From: Aporrectodea caliginosa
Lineage: Eukaryota > Annelida > Clitellata > Crassiclitellata > Lumbricidae
NCBI GenBank assembly: GCA_020284085.1
Contig: JACEVL010000201.1
Span: 1,101,668 to 1,165,667 of the forward strand
Direction: 5' to 3'
Length of the DNA stretch: 64,000 bases
Shown piece by piece: positions 14,601 through 23,600 of the stretch. The notes beneath the pieces were generated by a model. That model was not told the origin of the DNA and made no database searches. It was given only the letters and a program-made list of their open reading frames with translations. The first letter of the stretch is position 1. The number at the start of each line of letters is the position of its first letter. Both the position numbers and the translations under genes were made by a program.

Positions 14601-17600
14601 AGTGCTAATTAGAGCATCATCTAGCATTTTCATTCACTCATTCAGCGCATTCTTTCAGAGTACTCATACCAAGCACCTTCAAGATATCTGATGCAAGGTG
14701 CTGATCATATACTGACAGTGCTGAGTAGAAGTACACATAAGCACAAATCTATTTTATGTTGTTTAATGTCTGCAATGTCCACAACAAAATTCAGCAATAC
14801 CGATTGAGCAACATAATAAAACCAAGAGTCGGAAACGACAAACAGTGGTGCCCTTAGGTGTCAGGCACTGTAAACAGTATAAACAATTACAAACTGTCTC
14901 ACAAGAAAAACAACGCATCTAAACTGCACAAGCGAGAATCATAAACAGTGTGAACGAGAAATAAAAGCACCCGAGCGCCTTCAGTCCAGTGTTTACTGGA
15001 AGCCATAACCGGAAGAGAAGCGGTCTGCAATTCCATAGTGGAGACCAACACGAACGAAATCTCGTTGAAGACAGATTCTCAAAGTCCCAGCAAGACCTCA
15101 CAGCATTCCATGCATGGCCATCCATCGAGAAACGCCAGTCTGCCCTGAACAATAACTGCCAGGAATCGGCTGGACTCTACGTCGTCCTGAAAGGCGATTT
15201 GTCTCTCCCTTGTGCAAAATAGAGGCAGATCAAGATGCAGTAAATCATGGCCGTGACGTCTAAATAACCTGCGCCCAAACAAGGCTCGGAAAAGATGCGG
15301 AAAGCCCTGGCGTACGTGACTTTCCAGGCTCCAGACCAATTTCCTGGCGAAGAACAGATCAAAGAAGTCTGCGCCCAGAGGGGAACCAGCCTCTCTTCAA
15401 AATTGCAGCTGTCCATCATGAAATTCATCTGCAAGGATCTGGGAAAGTCCCCACCCATAGCTGTCAATCAATTCAACTCTCTCCACTTCGCCTTAAGTAA
15501 CTCAGCACATATGTTACTTAATTCAATTTGCAGCTTAGATATACAAAACAATGAATTGTAGTTATAGGCCATAGAAATTATAATGTTAAGCAGCAAGAGA
15601 AAAGGAAGCATGCAGCCTTTTCCCAATCAAACATCTCCATAACTATGCACACTTAAAACTCAGTGCTGAGGATGATGATGACGTCCAACAATGCTGATGA
15701 CAATGATGACAGTGATGACGATGATACTGATGATGACAAAGTTATAGCAACAGCAGAGGAAATTAATAACAGCAATAAGCAACAATAATATTAATAATAA
15801 TTGGATTAAATGACCTGAAACTATTAAAATGAATACCAGGCAAATTTGATTCTAATATATCTGAGAAGCCAGCAATAGCCTGGAAACCGTTAATGAATTA
15901 GGCATTTAGTTTCTACAATTGACGGGTCCTACACTCAACCACTAGACTCTTGTGCCACCTACTGCCATAAAGACGACGTTGACAAATTTCACGTCAATCC
16001 TCTTTTATTCTGCACCTATTTAAATCACTGCACGGTTAGATATTTAGATAATGTAACACACAGTGGTGATACTTATATAGCACTCAACCAGAAGAAGAGA
16101 ACTGAGGTGCGTCCAAGACCCTCCCCTGGGGTCTCCGGGTAGCATCCTGAAGTAGCGCTCACCCATGGAAACGTAGCGATTGCGGAAGGAGGGAAGAAGG
16201 GAGGCAGAGTCAACGACGTCCCTGGGCTTACCACCACAGGACAAACACAAAACCGCCATCAGACCCCGAACACCAGCCGCATCTGGACCTCCCCCTCCCC
16301 CATCAAGGATCAGCTGCACATCATACACATGAGCAAGTTGGTAAGCAATTAGGGCTAATCAGGGAAGCATAATAAACGATCGGGAAATTGTTGGATTGCC
16401 GAAAATTGCTGCGGACTGCAATTTATGCTCGACTAAACAGCCGCCCGAAATGTGTAATCCCACTAAAATAGAAGAAACATTCAGTCGGAAAGGCTGAAGC
16501 GACCACGGACGACGTCTGATTGCCCATCTGTCCACCAGTCGTGGAGATTAAGCACTTGAAAAACGATCCAATACATTCGCGGTGGCTTTCTGACGCACAG
16601 TGTTAAAAATACATGAAGGCATACGTGAAGGATTTGAAAAGCAATATAAAGAACCATCTGCCTACAGCTACTGTACAACACAGCAAAAACTTGTAGGCCA
16701 GAACTAAAATACTTTGGAACGACTGACTGATAAAAAGATAGCACAAAAATGTCTTACAGCTACATTACATTACATAGCATGTGTGGTAACTTAAAACTGT
16801 CATGTTTACTTGATTTGATCAAAAACTCTTTAAAATAATTTAAGTCAGTAACACATTTGTTCACACACCAATGGCCAACAGTTGCTGAATTTCTGAATTT
16901 TGTCCAAACATCAGACATTAGTTTGGCTAGATAGCTCATAAACACAAATTTGTCTGGTGTCAAAGCACAGTGACTGTAACATTCTGCTAGGCAATCCTAA
17001 CTTATAACAACTTAAAAAGTCTTGCTCGGTCTTGCCTGGCATGTTGGTCACAAAAAGACTATGTCCTGCTACCTAACCAGTTAACTGGTGACTACGCACT
17101 TTCTCGTTACATTAGTGACTGTAGCTTCCAGATACAACTTTTAAGATTCTAAGTCACAAGTTGAGCCTAACCAACAGTAGACAACTTTTCCATTTTTCTG
17201 ACACATGTATTTTATTTCCTACGCATTGTATGTATCTGATCATACTGGTCCTAACCAACTGTGCGTTAAGAACTCTCGAGGTCTCAGTAAAGAGAGCCTC
17301 AAATCAGCACATACCACGTTTCGAAGACAACTGCTCAAACAATCAAGCCATACAATCACAATAACCAAATGCAATCCTGAAACGCTGGACGTTGGCAGAA
17401 TTGTCAGAAGATTAACAGAAGTCTTTCAAGTTCTGCCGGCTCAGCTTCAACAAATATTTGTCCAGAGATTTGGATTACGTAAGCCCTACGTAACCATCCT
17501 GCAGACATTGGAAAAGGGATCGTGATAACTTTGGAATAGAATTCCGTTGACGACCTGGTACATGACAGTTCAGTGGTTAGCATTCGGGACTCTCAACTGA

Positions 17601-20600
17601 GAGGTCAGAGGTTGAAATTGCCAACATGACAGAAAAGAAAATAAAAGATTTCTGTCCCAGTGGAAATCTCGACTGATATTAAGAATGTACATACTGTTGG
17701 TGGGAAGATTTGGACAGAGAGCAAGGAAGACAACTGACCAACTGCCTTTCTGTGTTGCCCCTGAGAAAATTAAGTTCATATATGTTGCTGCCTCTTTGGA
17801 GTAGATGGTCGCCTTCTGACTATGAGAATATTTAACCTAATTAATTTGCACTTTGTAATCTATTTTTTTTAAATATCTATACTGGATAGCATCTCATAAA
17901 AGCATCTGTGAGGCACTGTAGAGCATTGTCGGGAAGCAGGCAAAGAAAGACCTGACAAAAATAATGATTATATTCACAACAAAACTGGAAAAGAATTGTT
18001 TTTCATGTGTATGGTCAGTTCACAGTGACATAAGCCGGCCTTATCCTGAAAGATGGGTTTAAACATACATCACACACTGCATGTTATGGCCTTAGTGAAT
18101 GCTTTCTCACAGACATAAACTGTATCATAATGAAGCGTTGTCACATAAACTAGATAGCCATGCACAGTTGGGTCATAAAACCGTGACTCTCACATGCATG
18201 AACAGCCCTGAACTTATTATATTCAGCCGCCATTTGTTTTATGAGTCTCATATTAACACAAGAATAATCCAACATGTGTATTAGTGTGATGGATAAACTA
18301 ACAGAGTAATAAATCACGTAATCTATCTAAAAATAGATAGCATCTACTATTCAAAAAAATATTCGCACAGACCGAAGATGTAAACAGTTAATACAGTTGA
18401 TTTGATCCTATTGCGCTTGAATTATTTCCAGTGATTGCTTGGACTATAGTGACATGATGGATGACAGACAAGTGCTCACTCTTCCACAGTAACTATCTCA
18501 CTGGAAGCTGCACAGATTTCACTCTCAGGTTTCAGTCTCCTTTAAGAGGAGACCAATGGCAAGTCGTCAATGTGCTCAGCCTCTTTGTCATTAGATTGTG
18601 ATGCAATCATTGTATGTACACTAGAGTTCGGGTATGCAACTGGTATAATAAAGAATATACTTACTTACTTACTAATATAAAAGCACAAAACAAAATAAAG
18701 TAAGAAAAATAATAAGTAAAAGTAAAACAACATATAAATGAAATACATGAATAAAGATAAGCAAAAATAATAGAACAGAAAATAAAATAAGTAAATACAA
18801 AGTAAGTATAATACCCTTTCTCAGTTACAATTACTTTGTCAGTTGTACAGTATAAATGACCAGCAACACCTACATGAATTCAGTTCTAGAGAACTGTTTG
18901 GATCTATGCCTCATTAAAAGTGTTCTATAACCAGATAACTTTGCAGGCTTATTCTAGTGGGCACAGAAATACCGTAACTTTTGAATGGTGTTTGCAGTTT
19001 TGACCAGCGTTATGTCTCTCTTGCCTTCTCATACACGAAAGCAACTGGACGAGCAAAATTAAAAGAAAAGAAAAACTATGACAAAGCAAAAACAAAAATG
19101 AGCTGGGATGTTCGAGAATCATCCCAAGTGACTCATAAAACCAGTCGCAAGCTATTGTCTGTGAGAACCAAAATGGAATCAATTTCTGCTGCATTGTCTA
19201 TTAGGCCACGCATCAATCACTGGAAGCCAAGTTACTACTGCATCACCAGCTTCATGCAGGCAACTTGATTCACAGCGGCTTTTAAAGGATGTCAATGGCA
19301 ACAGGCGCTATATAAATGACCAGCAACATCTACATTAAATCATTGCTTTGGCATCAGGAGTGATTTCTTGAAGTCATCCAGTCCACAGTCAGTTCATTAT
19401 TTTGTGCATGTCATCTGTCTTTCTAACTGTCTGTGTAGCAATTTCAAATAACTTGTATGTAAATTTTGATATTTTATTCTATAATTAGCCTAAAATAAAT
19501 GAAGTTAATTAAAACAGCATCATTACAAATAATGATTTCTGTACCATAGTCATAAAATGTAAATATTTATATAGAAAGACAGTCTATTACTTGAACTAAA
19601 GAAAATGATAACATAGGTGGTTATGAAAGTGGTCACCATGCATGGCAACTCATGATGATAATCCGAAAGAAAATGTGGAGTTCATTTTGTCTTGAAGAAG
19701 ATTTAAAGAAGAATACATTAAGAGAGATGTTAAAAACGAAAGCTGAAGAATCAGTCAATGGAAGTAGAGACTCATCCAAGAGTTAACTTATTGTTTGTGA
19801 TCAAACATTAACTTGGCCAATGAGTTTGTGCGAATCATATTTTGCTATGGTTAGAGTTGACGTATATGCAAAAGATTCGACAGAATTCAAAGTATTTCTG
19901 TAAGACACGTTTAAATGATCGATTGAATTTTTGAAGTTTCTGATTATGCCATCAAAGCTACATGACTGTGACATCCAAAGGAACCATTGTGCTGGTTTTT
20001 ACTTTTATCATACACTGCACAACATATTAACTTTATTAAGGACTAGATTTTATGGAATTGCTGCAACGTTGGAACTGCACCATTAATATAGGCTTAGGCT
20101 ACAATTTGGGGCCTAATAGTTTTGTTCGTCAGCAGGATAAAAACAGGCTCCAATCCATCATAAGTAGGATGATCTGGCTGGGGTACCTCCCCGTTGACAG
20201 CCCAACCTTTGACCGGCTCCGACTACAGGCTGATATGGGTCTCTTCACAGCTGTTCTAAGAAACTGGGCATGTTTTACACCAAGGAAATCAACTACCTAT
20301 GTCCTTCGCCCAGAGTCTCATGACAGGGTCCTGACTCTTATAAATAATAATCTGAGCAAAACATTTATAGGAAGAATGCTGTACTCCTATTGACTTTGTA
20401 TTTGTCCCACAATGTTTGTACATCGGAGTGCGGCTCTTCTGCAACCGCTTTAATAGAGAATATACGGTACTTTCTTACTTACTTACTTAGTAGTATAGCC
20501 AGTTTGTAGAAGAACTGCAACGATTTTATCACATAGAAAATTATAAAACAATTACTATGCAAATGAGAAATATAAAATACATTTAAGCCGGAAAAGACAT

Positions 20601-23600
20601 TGATACTCAATCTGCTACACATGGCCACTAAGTTCTCGAGTTTGTCTTATAAACAGTAAGACAAGTTTAAATAATATTTTACAAGATTACCTAAATTCTC
20701 CACTGAATCCAAGGGCTTTCAGAACAGAAACAGTTAGTTAGTTATGTGGTGCCTTGTATCCAGTGTTTCCGTTAACGCCCAAATGGCCGTTTTTACGTCC
20801 GTAAAAAACGTCCAAAACGTCCAAATTTTTCGGTGTGATAGCCGAAAGCAATGAGTTATACGTCCAAAACATTCCAGGCCAGAGAGCAAATACGTCCTCT
20901 TTCTGGACTCTAACGGAAACACTGCTTGTATCAACCTCTTCAAGTCAGTGGCAAGTACCAATTGGGGGGAGGGGGCTGGGAGAATGATCTCCCACGGTTG
21001 AAAGAAGTGGGGGTTCAAGTTTTGAACATAAACTGGGGAGCTGCTTTATGATAATAGAACGGCCTGCAATGCAAACACTAATACAATTGGCAGAGTGGGG
21101 AGGGGGTTATTCTCCCATTCCAGGTGGGGGTTAGACACAACTGCTCCAAGGTCTCCCCAGTCTCACTGATCTAAAATTCATCTGCAAGTAAAAGATTCTC
21201 CAACAGCAGGAACAGATTTGAAATTACTCTTCTATTTCCTGGTAAAGCTTATTACTTCCTGCACAAAATCTGGGATATTCTAACCTTGTGAACTCTCCGG
21301 TTTGTGTGTTTTTACAAAAAGCCACATCTCCAACCCTTGACACCCAGGCACAGTCCATCGTCTACGATTAGTCTGACAGTTTGCCCCCAAACCGACCCAC
21401 GGCTAGGAAACCCCGGCAACCGAGTTGAACCGACCCTTCTGCCGTGGGTGGGCGCCGCCGCCGGCAAAATACAAAGGGTCAAGACGGGGTCACTAATGAA
21501 TGGATTAATTAATTCGCAAGCGCGAGTCAGACATGACAGCTCAGCATGTCGGCGTTGATTGATGGCTACGCCGAAATGAACTGAACGCAGGAGACGCAAC
21601 AATGAGAAGAGGACGCGGACAATGCTCTGTGTATCAGCAAACAGTCCACTGAAGCCTAGGACTCCTCGGCAACAAAAAGCTCTGTGACAAGCAGAAACCA
21701 AAGTGCAGCAGCAGCAGCAGCAGCAGCCGAGGCATCATCGTCTTCCATCGCATCTCTTTCAAGTGTGGTCTGTGCCAAGTGATAGCGTCACCTCGTAACC
21801 AGATTCTGTCGGAGGAGTCGAGAGAATCGAAGTGTTAAGAGTCTGTCAGTCGGGTGTTTGTCGTCCGTGGTGTGAACTGTTGGTCAATGACAGATGAAAA
21901 AGAAATGGAGTCAAAGTGATACGGCATACACACACAAACACCCTCTGAGGGGGCGGTCAAACATCTGCTCTTTGAGATTGGCACATTGAAACAAAACCCA
22001 CAAGGACTGACTGGTGCAGCTGTCTGTCTTTCTGTCTGTCTAACTCTGTATGTATGTCTATCTCTGTATGTATGTATGTATGCATGTATGTATGTTTGTT
22101 TGTTTGTTTGTCTGTCTGTCTGAATGTACCTGTTTCTGTCTGTCTGTGTGAAGGGAAAAAACCAGGATCTTAAATTATGGGCTGGGCAGGATATGGAAAT
22201 ATATGAGTGAGTGCATAAAAAGATCAAAAAAAGAAATCCATCAACTGATGCGACAGTGGCATACTGTTAACACTACAGGACTGGCTCATCATAACATGCT
22301 ACACTCTGCCCATACTACAATATCCAATACATAAATATACAATATAAACAGTCCATGGTAAGGAAAGCTTGGGCAAAAGTCAGTTTCCAAACATCCAGTG
22401 AGTAGGCAGCACACAGTCTCTGACACCTACTCAACACATGCTTGTTTTGGGTAAGTTACACTACAATTGAAAGTCTCTGAGACAGTTACTGTAGAGCAGG
22501 ACCTAAAGCAAGTCATTCACTCACAATTGCTCATCGCCATCAACTGATGCTTGGGCATTAGCGAAGTGAACTATTGGCACTAACAATTTTTAGTGGCACT
22601 TAATAAATGCCTAATAACAATGATCTTAGCTTCCTTCAAAAATGCTTTAAGAATGCACCTACTAACTAGCAATTGAAATGAATGTGAGCTGTACTAAATT
22701 CTTCTATCCTCGACTACGTGTACCTTTCAAATACCTGCTCTAAGTTTGCCTACCCTACTGATTATTCACTTAATTCTCCTCCTCCTGCTGATTGTTGTCT
22801 AATGATTAGGTATGTTGTTGTTAGTTAAGAATAGTTAAGAATAACATGAAATTGTTGTAGAACTCGGTTCAATGGTCTTTGTTTCTGATTAGAAATATAC
22901 ATCATGGTGTCTGACTCCACGTATCACTATAATATTTCGTTAAAAATTTTGTAACTTTTTGTTGTCAGCACTGGTAATTGTCATGTATAACTGATCCTAT
23001 ATCACTGCTTGGGGGTTCCTACCTAGCGGGACTCAGGTCCCTTTTGGATCTCCCTTTGTTTCTCTACCCAACTAATTTGTACCTACTTTTTAATAATTGT
23101 TTGTTTTCAATTGTGATGTTCTCAAAGACTGTAACTAAAATTGAGAAACAATAAAGAACGATTTGATTTGATTGTTTTGGAACTGTGTCATTACTACCCA
23201 AGTACAGCACAGATGTAATAAAACCTTCATCGAAACCAGAATTAATGTTTGAATATATATATACAGGACTTCTTAATCATATAAATAAATATTTTCATAA
23301 GTTTTAATATTTTATATAAATAAATATTATAAGTTTTAATATTTAATAAGTTCTAATATTTTTTCAATGGAACAAGTTCTGAATTAGGAGTTCATCTGTT
23401 TTACTAACGTAATAGTTCAAATAAATTTGTTCTTTAGTTTGTTGCTTGTTTCTCTGCCACTGCAACATCAGCATTAGACTACTCAGCAGACATTTAAGCT
23501 AAAATTTGAAATGACTCAAATGAGTTTCTGTCAGCAGAATTTTTTTGACCGGAATTCTTGTACACACTCTACTCATACAAGGCATTTGAATATAACTACC

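Noticed and set aside
14253..15561. Overlapping ORFs of 77-126 codons on both strands in RYK intron 1
   Set aside because: No recognisable domain, no splice logic, and comparable length on both strands; chance or an unknown old repeat.
16044..16328. 94-codon minus-strand ORF with GGKPRDVVDSASLL
   Set aside because: GC-rich and protein-like in part, but without a family match I could name or gene signals; perhaps a dispersed repeat.
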